Source of the DNA: Alterinioella nitratireducens
GTDB lineage: Bacteria > Pseudomonadota > Alphaproteobacteria > Rhodobacterales > Rhodobacteraceae
Length of the DNA stretch: 64,000 bases
Assembly (NCBI RefSeq): GCF_013155465.1
Contig: NZ_JABJVX010000004.1
Span: 124,001-188,000, forward strand
Reading direction: 5' to 3'
In this document: piece after piece, positions 8,470 through 16,801 of the stretch
Position numbering within the stretch: position 1 is the first letter of the stretch
Layout of the letters: each line of letters begins with the position of its first letter
Translations under genes and position numbers: made by a program
Notes under the pieces: generated by a model
What the model saw: only the letters and a program-made list of their open reading frames with translations
Database searches by the model: none
What the model was told of the DNA's origin: nothing

Positions 8470-9669
8470 ATGCTGACCGACAAGCGCATTCTCCTGATCA
8501 TCGGCGGCGGCATCGCGGCGTTCAAATCGCTCGACCTCATTCGACGGTTGCGCGACCAGGGCGCCACCGTCACGCCGGTCCTGACCCGCGCGGCGGAGGA
8601 ATTCGTGACGCCGCTATCGGCCTCGGCGCTCTCGGCGGAGAAGGTCTATCGCGACCTCTTCGACCTGACCGATGAGGCCGAGATGGGCCATATCGAGCTA
8701 TCCCGCGCCGCCGACCTGGTCGTCGTCGCGCCCGCCACCGCCGACCTGATGGCCAAGATGGCGGGCGGGTTGGCCAATGACCTCGCCTCCACCCTGCTGA
8801 TGGCCACCGACAAGCGCGTGGTGATTGTTCCGGCCATGAATGTGCGCATGTGGGAGCATCCGGCGACGCAGCGCAACCTGGCGACGCTGAAAGGCGACGG
8901 CGTGCTGGTCGCGGGACCAGAAGAAGGCGCGATGGCCTGCGGCGAGTTCGGCCCCGGACGCATGGCCGAGGTGCCCGACATCATCGAGGCGATCCGCGCC
9001 GCGCTGACCGATGGGCCCTTGAGCGGCAAGCATGTCCTCGTGACCTCCGGCCCGACGCATGAACACATCGACCCGGTGCGCTACATTGCCAACCGCTCCT
9101 CGGGCGCGCAAGGATCGGCGATTGCCGCGGCCTTGCGCGACCTGGGCGCGACAGTGAGCTTTGTCACCGGCCCCGCCGATATCCCGCCGCCTGCCGGGGT
9201 CCGCGTGGTCCGGGTGCAGACCGCGCGCGAGATGCTGGAGGCGGTCGAGGCCGCCCTGCCCGCCGACGCCGCCGTTTTCGCCGCCGCCGTCGCGGATTGG
9301 CGCGTGGCCAATGCCGCCGACCGCAAGATGAAGAAGACCGACAGCACCGGGCTGCCGACGCTGGAATTTGCCGAGAACCCCGATATCCTCAAGACCGTCG
9401 CGCAGATGGGCGAGGGCCGCCCCGCCCTCGTCGTGGGCTTTGCCGCCGAAACGCATGAGGTCGCCGCCAACGCCACCGCCAAGCGGATGCGCAAGGGCTG
9501 CGACTGGATCGTGGCCAACGATGTCTCGGCGGCGACCGGCATCATGGGCGGGGCCGAGAACAAGGTGAGCATCATCACCGGAACGGGGGTCGAGGACTGG
9601 CCGCGCCTCAGCAAGGAGGAGACCGCCCGCAGGCTGGCGCGCCGCATCGCCGATGCGCTTGGCCGCTAG
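8470..9669 (+). CDS. coaBC: bifunctional phosphopantothenoylcysteine decarboxylase / phosphopantothenate-cysteine ligase
   Basis: This 399-residue enzyme carries out two consecutive steps of coenzyme A synthesis. The N-terminal flavoprotein half (CoaC) has GGGIAAFKSLDLIRRL, the substrate-binding PAMNVRMW at residues 121-128 and the active-site Cys in MACGEFGPGRM. The C-terminal ligase half (CoaB) has LVTSGPTHEHIDPVRY, NRSSGAQG and the Lys-rich DRKMKKTDS. Length and order match the bacterial fusion protein. It is followed after a short gap by dut, a common pairing. Confidence 0.96.
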   Translation: MLTDKRILLIIGGGIAAFKSLDLIRRLRDQGATVTPVLTRAAEEFVTPLSASALSAEKVYRDLFDLTDEAEMGHIELSRAADLVVVAPATADLMAKMAGGLANDLASTLLMATDKRVVIVPAMNVRMWEHPATQRNLATLKGDGVLVAGPEEGAMACGEFGPGRMAEVPDIIEAIRAALTDGPLSGKHVLVTSGPTHEHIDPVRYIANRSSGAQGSAIAAALRDLGATVSFVTGPADIPPPAGVRVVRVQTAREMLEAVEAALPADAAVFAAAVADWRVANAADRKMKKTDSTGLPTLEFAENPDILKTVAQMGEGRPALVVGFAAETHEVAANATAKRMRKGCDWIVANDVSAATGIMGGAENKVSIITGTGVEDWPRLSKEETARRLARRIADALGR

Positions 9670-9680
9670 GGCGGAATTTT

Positions 9681-9704
9681 GAGTATTTTGGCCAAGAAGA
9701 TGGG
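9681..9704 (+). repeat. dispersed intergenic element, type A copy 1
   Basis: GAGTATTTTGGCCAAGAAGA and a trailing TGGG occupy most of the coaBC-dut gap. Nearly the same sequence occurs at 12999-13023 and 56793-56817, each time shortly before a plus-strand gene. Confidence 0.6.
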
Positions 9705-9711
9705 AGGGGCG

Positions 9712-10176
9712 ATGCGCGTCGATATCCGGGTCATGCGGGAAGATTGGGCCGATGCGCGCGTGGCGTTGCCCGCCTATGCGACGCCGGGCGCGGCGGGGGC
9801 CGACCTGCGGGCGAATTTCGCGGAAAGTGATCGGGACGGGATCGTGCTGGCCCCGATGGCGCGGGCGATTGTGCCGACCGGGCTGCGGGTCGAGATCCCC
9901 GAAGGCTACGAGATGCAGATCAGGCCGCGCTCGGGCCTGGCGCTGAAACAGGGTCTTTCGCTGCCCAACACGCCCGGCACCATCGACAGCGACTACCGGG
10001 GGCCGCTTGGGGTGCTGATGATCAACCTCGGGGCTGAGCCCGTGCATATCGCCCATGGCACCCGCATCGCGCAGGCCGTGATCGCGCCGGTGGTGCGGGC
10101 GGGGTTCGACCTGGTCGACGCCTTGACCGAAAGCGACCGGGGCGGCGGCGGTTTCGGCTCCACCGGGGTGGGCTGA
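9712..10176 (+). CDS. dut: dUTP diphosphatase
   Basis: This 154-residue dUTPase removes dUTP and supplies dUMP for thymidylate synthesis. All five trimeric dUTPase motifs are visible: [43 protein letters not shown] and the C-terminal Gly-rich [10 protein letters not shown]. The frame is open 11 codons upstream through the dispersed element, but ATG 9712 has GGGAGGGG directly ahead and gives the family N-terminus ([10 protein letters not shown]). Its stop shares one base with the start of the next gene. Confidence 0.95.
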   Translation: MRVDIRVMREDWADARVALPAYATPGAAGADLRANFAESDRDGIVLAPMARAIVPTGLRVEIPEGYEMQIRPRSGLALKQGLSLPNTPGTIDSDYRGPLGVLMINLGAEPVHIAHGTRIAQAVIAPVVRAGFDLVDALTESDRGGGGFGSTGVG

Positions 10177-11225
10177 TGGGGTGGGTTCTGCTGATCGCGG
10201 GCGGTCTCTGGGCGCTTGGCTGGTGGATGGGAACGCCGGTGCGGGCGCGGCTGATCCTGCTCGGGCTCCTGTTCCTGGGCGTTCTGGCGATCCATGTAGC
10301 CCTGCCGGACGGGCATCCCTTGCGTCTGGCCCTGGGCGACAGCGCCGGTCCCTGGCTGGTGCTGGCGGGGCTGGTCGGGCTGGTGCTGGCCTATCGCCAG
10401 GTTCTCGGACGCCTGCGCGCGCGTGCCGGTGAGGCCGAGGAGGCCCGCGCCGACGAGGCGCCGCAACCGGGCCCTTTCAGTGACGCCGAGCTTGAGCGCT
10501 ACGCCCGCCACATCACCCTGCGCGAGATCGGCGGCACCGGGCAGCGGCGTCTGAAGCAGGCCAAGGTGCTGGTGGTGGGGGCAGGCGGCCTTGGCTCGCC
10601 CGCCTTGTTCTACCTTGCGGCGGCGGGGGTGGGCCGCATCGGGGTCATCGACCATGACGTGGTGGACCTCTCGAACCTGCAACGCCAGATCATCCATACC
10701 GACGCGGCGCAGGACATGCCGAAGGTGTTTTCCGCGGCCGAGCGTGTCGCGGCCCTCAACCCGCATGTCGATCTCCGCCCCTACAACCGGGAACTGACAG
10801 AGGATATCGCGCAGGAGCTTTTCGCCGAGTATGACCTCATCCTCGACGGCACCGACCATTACGCGATCCGCGCGCTGATCAACCGGGCCGCAGTGGCGAC
10901 CGGAACGCCTGTCGTGTCCGGGGCCATCGCCGCCTGGGAGGGGCAGGTGACGATCTTCGACCCTGCGCACGGCGCGCCCTGCATGGCCTGCGTCTTTCCC
11001 AAGCCCCCCGCGCCAGGACAGGCGGCAACCTGTTCCGAGACCGGCGTGATCGGCGCTTTGCCCGGCATCATCGGCTCGCTCATGGCCGCCGAGGCGATCA
11101 AGCATATCGCGCATGCGGGTGAACCGCTGAAGGGCCGGATGCTGATCTATGATGCGCTCTACGCCGAAACGCGCGTCATCACCGTCAAGCGCGACCCCGA
11201 CTGCCCGGTCTGCGGCGCGGGCTGA
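10176..11225 (+). CDS. HesA/MoeB/ThiF family adenylyltransferase with membrane-anchored N-terminus
   Basis: This 349-residue protein has an E1-like catalytic domain with VVGAGGLGSPALFYL near residue 131, VIDHDVVDLSNLQRQI, and zinc Cys pairs CMAC (269-272) and CPVC (343-346). Such enzymes activate the C-terminus of a ubiquitin-like sulfur carrier (MoaD or ThiS) by adenylation. The first 80 residues are unusual: two or three hydrophobic segments (for example WVLLIAGGLWALGWWMG) that would hold it at the inner membrane. No rhodanese domain follows. MoeB is the likeliest role, but ThiF cannot be excluded. Confidence 0.87.
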   Translation: MGWVLLIAGGLWALGWWMGTPVRARLILLGLLFLGVLAIHVALPDGHPLRLALGDSAGPWLVLAGLVGLVLAYRQVLGRLRARAGEAEEARADEAPQPGPFSDAELERYARHITLREIGGTGQRRLKQAKVLVVGAGGLGSPALFYLAAAGVGRIGVIDHDVVDLSNLQRQIIHTDAAQDMPKVFSAAERVAALNPHVDLRPYNRELTEDIAQELFAEYDLILDGTDHYAIRALINRAAVATGTPVVSGAIAAWEGQVTIFDPAHGAPCMACVFPKPPAPGQAATCSETGVIGALPGIIGSLMAAEAIKHIAHAGEPLKGRMLIYDALYAETRVITVKRDPDCPVCGAG

Positions 11226-11230
11226 CCCCC

Positions 11231-11258
11231 TTGCGCGGGCGGGGAACCGCGCCATACT
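11231..11258 (+). promoter_or_regulatory. candidate promoter for amino-acid ABC genes
   Basis: TTGCGC at 11231-11236 and CATACT at 11253-11258 are separated by 16 bases, 30 bases before the next start, in the only gap available for a promoter. Confidence 0.4.
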
Positions 11259-11288
11259 GCGGGGATAACAGACAGGGAGATCACGAAA

Positions 11289-12080
11289 ATGAACCGCCTA
11301 GTTGCTGCCGCGCTGGCCATTGCCGCGCTGGCCCCGACCCTTGCCCTGGCCGATGGCCACCTGCCCGATCTCGACGGGCGCGAGATCGTCATCGCCACCG
11401 AGAACGCCTATCCGCCGCTGCAATTCGTCGATCCCGTCACTGGCGACCCCGTGGGATGGGAATATGACGCGATGGAGATCATCGCCGCGCGCCTCAATGC
11501 CGACATCACCTATGAGACGATCTCCTGGGATGCGATGATCGCCGCCGTTGCCGAGGGCCAGTTCGACATGGGCATGACCGGCATCACCATCCGCGAGGAC
11601 CGCGCCGAGATGGTCGATTTCTCGGACAGCTACATGACCAGCCAGATGCGGATGCTGGTGCGCGCCGATGAGGACCGGTTTTCCGACGCGCAGGGCTTTG
11701 CCTCGGATGACGATTTCCTGATGGGCAGCCAGGCCGGCACCACGCCCTTCTATGTCGGCGTCTACGAGGTTCTGGACGGCGACGAGGCCAACCCGCGCAT
11801 TGTCCTGTTCGAGACTTTCGGGGCCGCCGTGCAGGCGCTTTTGACGGAAGATGTCGATATGGTGCTGACCGATTCGACCGGCGGCGAGGGCTATGTGCGG
11901 GCCAATCCCGACGACCTCCGGATTGTCGGAGACCCTCTGGGAACCGAGGAGTTCGGCTTCATCTTCCCGCCGGGATCGGACCTGGTCGGCCCGATCAATG
12001 CCGCGATCGCCTCGATGCGCGAGGATGGCACGCTGGATGCGCTGAACCAGCACTGGTTCGTCGAGTATGAGTTCGAATAA
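11289..12080 (+). CDS. amino-acid ABC transporter periplasmic binding protein
   Basis: This 263-residue SBP family 3 protein has a signal peptide ending around LALADG. It then shows the family pattern [30 protein letters not shown], the [20 protein letters not shown] motif, and the closing [13 protein letters not shown]. It should capture a polar amino acid in the periplasm. GGGAGA precedes the ATG. The permease follows 73 bases later on the same strand. The amino acid cannot be told from sequence. Confidence 0.92.
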   Translation: MNRLVAAALAIAALAPTLALADGHLPDLDGREIVIATENAYPPLQFVDPVTGDPVGWEYDAMEIIAARLNADITYETISWDAMIAAVAEGQFDMGMTGITIREDRAEMVDFSDSYMTSQMRMLVRADEDRFSDAQGFASDDDFLMGSQAGTTPFYVGVYEVLDGDEANPRIVLFETFGAAVQALLTEDVDMVLTDSTGGEGYVRANPDDLRIVGDPLGTEEFGFIFPPGSDLVGPINAAIASMREDGTLDALNQHWFVEYEFE

Positions 12081-12153
12081 CCTGCAACGATAACGTGTTT
12101 GCGGCCCGGCCACCCCTGCGAGTGGCCGGGCTTTCGCATGGAGGGCGGCGATC

Positions 12154-12948
12154 ATGGCGGCATCCGCGCCGGACAAGGATTTCCCCTGGTGGCTGCTGGC
12201 GGTGGTGGCCCTTGGCGGCTTTGCCTATTGGCAGATCCTGTCGGACGACCTCTATACCCAGGTTCTGTCCACGCTGAGGCGCGGGATCGTGACGACGGTT
12301 TTCGTGACGCTGGTAGGCTTTGCGCTGGCCGCCGCGCTTGGGCTCCTGCTGGCGCTGGCGGCGCTGTCGCGGTCCCTGATCCTGCGCCAGGTCTCGCGCT
12401 TCTATGTCGAGATCATCCGCGGCATCCCGATCCTCGTTCTGCTGCTCTATGTCGCCTTCGTGCTGGCCCCGGCGCTGGTCGCGCTGTGGAACTGGGGCGC
12501 GGAAAGCGTCGGGGCCGACCCCATCCGCACCCGCGATTTCAACCTGCTCTGGCGGGCGATCCTGGCGCTGTCCATCGGCTATTCCGCCTTCCTGGCCGAG
12601 GTGTTCCGCGCCGGGTTGCAATCGGTGGACGCGGGCCAGATCGAGGCCGCCGAGGCGCTTGGACTGAACCGCTGGAACCGGTTTCGCCATATCGTCTTTC
12701 CGCAGGCGATCCGCACCATCCTGCCGCCCCTGGGCAATGATTTCGTGGCGATGGTCAAGGATAGCAGCCTGGTCTCGGTTCTGGGTGTGCTGGACATCAC
12801 GCAACTGGGCAAGGTTACGGCGGCGGGCAACTTCCGCTATTTCGAGACCTATAACGTGGTCGCCCTGATCTACCTGACGATGACCATCACCCTGTCGCTG
12901 GTCCTGCGCCGGTTCGAGAAACGGATGCGGCAGAGGCCGGACGGGTAG
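12154..12948 (+). CDS. amino-acid ABC transporter permease
   Basis: This 264-residue inner-membrane protein has about five hydrophobic segments and the His/Glu/Gln-transporter permease pattern: VEIIRGIPILVLLLYVAF near the middle, then the ATPase-docking EAA loop EAAEALGLNRWNRFRHIVF. It pairs with the binding protein just upstream. No ATP-binding subunit lies in this cluster; the next gene is a peptidase, so the ATPase must come from elsewhere in the genome. Confidence 0.92.
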   Translation: MAASAPDKDFPWWLLAVVALGGFAYWQILSDDLYTQVLSTLRRGIVTTVFVTLVGFALAAALGLLLALAALSRSLILRQVSRFYVEIIRGIPILVLLLYVAFVLAPALVALWNWGAESVGADPIRTRDFNLLWRAILALSIGYSAFLAEVFRAGLQSVDAGQIEAAEALGLNRWNRFRHIVFPQAIRTILPPLGNDFVAMVKDSSLVSVLGVLDITQLGKVTAAGNFRYFETYNVVALIYLTMTITLSLVLRRFEKRMRQRPDG

Positions 12949-12998
12949 GGGCGTGCCAGGGCTTGTGGGTGCGGTGCCTGTGGCTTGGGTCGGATTTT

Positions 12999-13023
12999 GA
13001 GTATTTGGACCAAGAAGATGGGG
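12999..13023 (+). repeat. dispersed intergenic element, type A copy 2
   Basis: This copy starts GAGTATTTGGACCAAGAAGA and is identical over 25 bases to the copy at 56793-56817. It lies about 90 bases before the M3 peptidase start. Confidence 0.65.
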
Positions 13024-13040
13024 GCAGGCGCGCGTTAACC

Positions 13041-13055
13041 TTAATCGGGGGTTAG
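13041..13055 (+). promoter_or_regulatory. possible CtrA-like box
   Basis: TTAA-TCGGGGG-TTAG fits TTAA-N7-TTAA with one mismatch and lies 60 bases before the M3 peptidase start; GTTAACC adjoins it. A metalloprotease is not a known CtrA target, so this is weaker than the comM site. Confidence 0.25.
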
Positions 13056-13114
13056 CGGGGCATGGCGGTTGCGGATGTGAAGGTCTATCTAGGCGCCAAC
13101 AGAGGAGATCGTAT

Positions 13115-15136
13115 ATGACCAACCCGCTCTTGCAGGACTGGACCACGCCGTTCGGTCTGCCGCCCTTCGATGGGATCGAGGACGCGCATTTCGGACCCGC
13201 GCTGGAGGCGGCCCTGGCGGAAGGACGGCGCAATATCGCCGCGATTGCGGAGGATCCCGAGGCGCCCACATTCGCCAATACGCTCGAGGCGCTGGAGTGT
13301 GCCGACCGGCTTCTGGATCGGGTCGCGGGCGTGTTCTATAACCTCGCCGGGGCCGATGCGACCCCGGCCCGCGAGGCGTTGCAGCGCGAGATGGCGCCGA
13401 AGCTGGCGGCCTATTCCTCCGAGATCACCAATAATCGCGCCCTGTGGCGCCGGATCGAGACGCTCTGGCAGAGCCGCGAGGCGCTCGGCCTGACCGAGGA
13501 GCAGGCCCGGGTGCTGATGCTGACCCGCCGGTCTTTCCTGCGCGCGGGCGCGGCGCTGGAAGGTGAGGATCGCGCGCGGCTGACCGAGGTGAAGGCGCGG
13601 CTGGCGGTGCTTGGCACGCAGTTCACCCAGAACCTGCTGGCCGAGGAACGCGGCTGGTTCTTGGAGCTGGCCGAGGGCGATCTCGAGGGCCTGCCCGGTT
13701 TCGTCGTCGATGCGGCGCGGGCGTCAGGTAGGGAAAAGGGTGCGGCGGGGCCGGTGATCACGCTGTCGCGCTCGCTGATTGTGCCGTTCCTGCAATTCAG
13801 CCCGCGCCGGGACTTGCGCGAGAAGGCGCAGAAGGCATGGGCGGCCCGCGGGGCCAATGGCGGCGACACCGACAACCGCGCCATCGCGGCGGAGATACTG
13901 GCCTTGCGCCAGGAGCGGGCGCAGCTTCTGGAGTATGAGAGTTTCGCCACCTACAAGCTGGAAACCGAGATGGCGAAGACGCCGGGCAATGTCCGCGAGT
14001 TGCTGATGCAGGTCTGGGAACCGGCCCGCGCGCAGGCACAGAGGGATGCCGAGATCCTCACCGGAATGATGCGTGAAGACGGGATCAACGGCGACCTCGC
14101 GCCCTGGGACTGGCGCTACTACGCGCAAGCAAGGCGCAAGGTCGAGCACGATCTGGATGAGGCCGAGCTCAAGCCCTATTTCCAACTCGAGCGCATGATC
14201 GCGGCGGCCTTCGATTGCGCAAACCGCCTCTTCGGGTTGGACTTCACGCCGCTCGATGTGCCCCTCTATCACCCGGATGTCCGCGCCTGGGAGGTGACGC
14301 GGGAGGGCCGCCACATGGCTGTCTTCCTCGGCGATTATTTCGCGCGCGGCTCGAAGCGCTCGGGCGCGTGGTGTTCGGCGATGCGGTCGCAGTCGAAGCT
14401 GGATGGCGAGACCCGGCCCATCGTGGTCAATGTCTGCAATTTCGCCAAGGGCGACCCGGCGCTCCTGTCGCATGACGATGCGCGCACGCTGTTCCATGAA
14501 TTCGGCCACGCGCTGCACCAGATGCTGTCGGATGTGACCTATCAATCCATTTCCGGCACCTCGGTGGCGCGCGATTTCGTCGAATTGCCGAGCCAGCTCT
14601 ATGAACACTGGCTGGACGTGCCGGAGGTGCTGGAGAAACACGCGCTGCATGTCGAGACCGGCCAGCCGATGCCGCGCGACCTGTTGCAGCGGCTGTTGGC
14701 CGCGCAGACCTATGACATGGGGTTTCAGACGGTAGAGTTCATCGCCTCGGCGCTGGTCGATCTCGATTTCCACGACGGCCCCGCACCCGCCGATCCGATG
14801 GCGGCCGAGGCCGAGACGCTTGCCCGGATCAAGATGCCCGATGCCATCGTGATGCGCCACGCGACGCCGCATTTCGCACATGTTTTTTCCGGCGACGGCT
14901 ATTCCTCGGGCTATTACAGCTACATGTGGTCCGAGGTGATGGATGCCGACGCCTACCGGGCCTTCGAGGAGGCGGGCGATCCGTTCGATGCGGACACGGC
15001 GGCCAGGCTGGAACGCTTCATCCTGTCGGCGGGCGGCAGCGCTGAGGCCGATGCGCTCTACACCGCGTTCCGGGGGCGGATGCCGGGGGTCGGGGCGCTG
15101 CTGGACGGGCGTGGGCTCAGCGCGGACAGCCCGTAG
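13115..15136 (+). CDS. M3 family oligopeptidase (thimet oligopeptidase/Dcp type)
   Basis: This 673-residue cytosolic zinc peptidase degrades short peptides. The zinc site HEFGHALHQ starts at residue 461, and the third ligand lies in the downstream helix FVELPSQLYEHW. GYSSGYYSYMWSEVMDADA near residue 600 is the substrate loop typical of Dcp/OpdA enzymes. Length is standard for oligopeptidase A or peptidyl-dipeptidase Dcp, and the two are hard to separate here. No signal peptide is seen. AGAGGAG lies nine bases before the ATG. The gene meets the SH3 protein tail to tail with only 27 bases between stops. Confidence 0.93.
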   Translation: MTNPLLQDWTTPFGLPPFDGIEDAHFGPALEAALAEGRRNIAAIAEDPEAPTFANTLEALECADRLLDRVAGVFYNLAGADATPAREALQREMAPKLAAYSSEITNNRALWRRIETLWQSREALGLTEEQARVLMLTRRSFLRAGAALEGEDRARLTEVKARLAVLGTQFTQNLLAEERGWFLELAEGDLEGLPGFVVDAARASGREKGAAGPVITLSRSLIVPFLQFSPRRDLREKAQKAWAARGANGGDTDNRAIAAEILALRQERAQLLEYESFATYKLETEMAKTPGNVRELLMQVWEPARAQAQRDAEILTGMMREDGINGDLAPWDWRYYAQARRKVEHDLDEAELKPYFQLERMIAAAFDCANRLFGLDFTPLDVPLYHPDVRAWEVTREGRHMAVFLGDYFARGSKRSGAWCSAMRSQSKLDGETRPIVVNVCNFAKGDPALLSHDDARTLFHEFGHALHQMLSDVTYQSISGTSVARDFVELPSQLYEHWLDVPEVLEKHALHVETGQPMPRDLLQRLLAAQTYDMGFQTVEFIASALVDLDFHDGPAPADPMAAEAETLARIKMPDAIVMRHATPHFAHVFSGDGYSSGYYSYMWSEVMDADAYRAFEEAGDPFDADTAARLERFILSAGGSAEADALYTAFRGRMPGVGALLDGRGLSADSP

Positions 15137-15163
15137 GGGCAGGAGACGCGGCGCGGGGCGCGG

Positions 15164-15670
15164 TCAATCGAACTCCTCGCCCGGATCGACGCCCCAGAGC
15201 GTCGTGATCGGCACCCATCCGCTATGCCCGCCCACGTCCAGCCGGCACCAGTCGTCGGCGCACTCCTCGACAAAGGCGATGACGCCAAGCTCGGCCTGCG
15301 CGCGCACCGGGGAGTCGGGGTCGGGGCGCTGGCGCAATTCCAGCATGTCGACCTCGACAATCGCCGTGCGCACGCCCGAAAGCAGCGAGTAATGCATCCA
15401 GCCACCAGCCCCGTCGCGGTCGATCACGCGCCGCCAATTGCCATATTCGGCGACGATCTGCATCGGGATGTTGCGGCGCTGGAAAACCCAGTCGATGCGG
15501 TGACTGCGCGACGGTCCGCGCCGGGCATGGGCCTCGGGGGCCCGGATCGAGACGTAGCGCGGCAAGGGAAAGCCGGTGACGGGTCCGACGGCCTGATCCT
15601 GCGCCGGAACCGGGTCCGCGCCAAGTGACAGTGCCAAAGCCAGGACGAGGCCCGCCCAGATGCGTTTCAT
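15164..15670 (-). CDS. secreted SH3-domain protein
   Basis: This 168-residue protein starts MKRIWAGLVLALALSLGADP, a signal peptide. It then has two repeats of the bacterial SH3 type: one around VSIRAPEAHARRGPSRSHRI and one around DMLELRQRPDPDSPVRAQ, the second ending in DVGGHSGWVPITTLWGV. Such modules bind cell-wall peptides in the periplasm. ATG 15670 is preferred to the upstream ATG at 15691 because the signal peptide begins there. It diverges from the 2-hydroxyacid dehydrogenase across a gap containing a large G+C hairpin. Confidence 0.85.
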   Translation of the reverse strand: MKRIWAGLVLALALSLGADPVPAQDQAVGPVTGFPLPRYVSIRAPEAHARRGPSRSHRIDWVFQRRNIPMQIVAEYGNWRRVIDRDGAGGWMHYSLLSGVRTAIVEVDMLELRQRPDPDSPVRAQAELGVIAFVEECADDWCRLDVGGHSGWVPITTLWGVDPGEEFD

Positions 15671-15727
15671 GTGGTTGTCTGCCCGTCTCATGGGCCGCGT
15701 TTGTTGCGGCCTCGTTGGTGTTTTTGT

Positions 15728-15763
15728 CGCGCCCGCGCGGCGATGCCTTGCGGCGCGGGCGCG
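15728..15763. other. 11-bp perfect inverted repeat between divergent genes
   Basis: CGCGCCCGCGC at 15728-15738 pairs with GCGCGGGCGCG at 15753-15763 across a 14-base loop. No U-tract follows on either strand, so it is not a plain terminator. It lies in the common upstream region of two divergent genes. Confidence 0.4.
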
Positions 15764-15814
15764 GATAAGAGAGTGTCACGGAAAGGGCAGCAAAGCCAGC
15801 AAAGGATGCATGTG

Positions 15815-16801
15815 ATGCCAGGTCAGAAGCTGAGTGTTGTCGTAACGCGACGGTTGCCCGAAGCCGTTGAAACCCGGATGTCGGAACTGTTCGATGTCGA
15901 GTTGCGCAGCGACGACACCCCGATGAGCCGCGATGAACTGGTCGCCGCGACGCGTCGGGCCGATATCCTTGTTCCTTGCGTGACCGATACGATCGACGCA
16001 GGGCTTCTGGGCCAGGCGGGCGAAAAGCTGAAACTGATCGCCAATTACGGCGCTGGCGTGGATCATATCGACGTGCACACCGCCCGCCAGCGCGGCATCC
16101 TGGTCTCGAACACGCCGGGCGTGGTGACGGAAGACACCGCCGACATGACCATGGCGCTGCTGCTGGCCGTCACCCGCCGCATCCCCGAGGGGCTGGCCAC
16201 GATGCAGGCGGGCCGCTGGACCGGATGGGCCCCCACCGCCTTCATGGGCGGGCGCATTGGCGGCAAGCGTCTGGGCATCCTCGGCATGGGCCGGATCGGG
16301 CAGGCCGTCGCCCGCCGCGCCGCGGTTTTCGGGATGCAGGTGCATTACCACAACCGCCGCCGCTTGCATGAGGATATCGAGGCCGAGTTGGAGGCGACCT
16401 ATTGGGAAAGCCTCGACCAGATGATCGCGCGCGTCGATGTGTTGTCGATCAACTGCCCGCATACGCCGTCGACCTTTCATTTGATGAACGCGCGGCGGCT
16501 GAAGCTGATGAAGCCCTCGGCGGTCATCGTGAACACCTCGCGCGGTGAGGTCATCGACGAGAACGCCCTCACGCGGATGCTGCGCGCGGGCGAAATCGCG
16601 GGGGCAGGGCTGGACGTCTTCGAACACGGCAAGGACGTGAACCCGCGCCTGCGCGAGTTGGAGAACGTGGTGCTGCTACCGCATATGGGCTCGGCCACGG
16701 TCGAGGGCCGGGTCGAGATGGGCGAGAAAGTGCTGATCAACATCAAGACCTTCGCCGATGGGCACAGGCCACCCGATCTTGTGGTGCCGAATATGTTGTG
16801 A
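15815..16801 (+). CDS. D-isomer-specific 2-hydroxyacid dehydrogenase (glyoxylate reductase-like)
   Basis: This 328-residue NAD(P)-dependent enzyme shows the nucleotide loop LGILGMGRIGQAVARR, the catalytic Arg in NTSRGEVID, the Glu in LDVFEHGKDVNP and the His in LLPHMGSATVEGR. The early block IANYGAGVDHID is typical of glyoxylate/hydroxypyruvate reductases, which reduce glyoxylate to glycolate. ATG 15815 has AAAGGA nine bases ahead, whereas ATG 15806 touches it, so the later start is chosen. The exact substrate is open. Confidence 0.9.
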   Translation: MPGQKLSVVVTRRLPEAVETRMSELFDVELRSDDTPMSRDELVAATRRADILVPCVTDTIDAGLLGQAGEKLKLIANYGAGVDHIDVHTARQRGILVSNTPGVVTEDTADMTMALLLAVTRRIPEGLATMQAGRWTGWAPTAFMGGRIGGKRLGILGMGRIGQAVARRAAVFGMQVHYHNRRRLHEDIEAELEATYWESLDQMIARVDVLSINCPHTPSTFHLMNARRLKLMKPSAVIVNTSRGEVIDENALTRMLRAGEIAGAGLDVFEHGKDVNPRLRELENVVLLPHMGSATVEGRVEMGEKVLINIKTFADGHRPPDLVVPNML

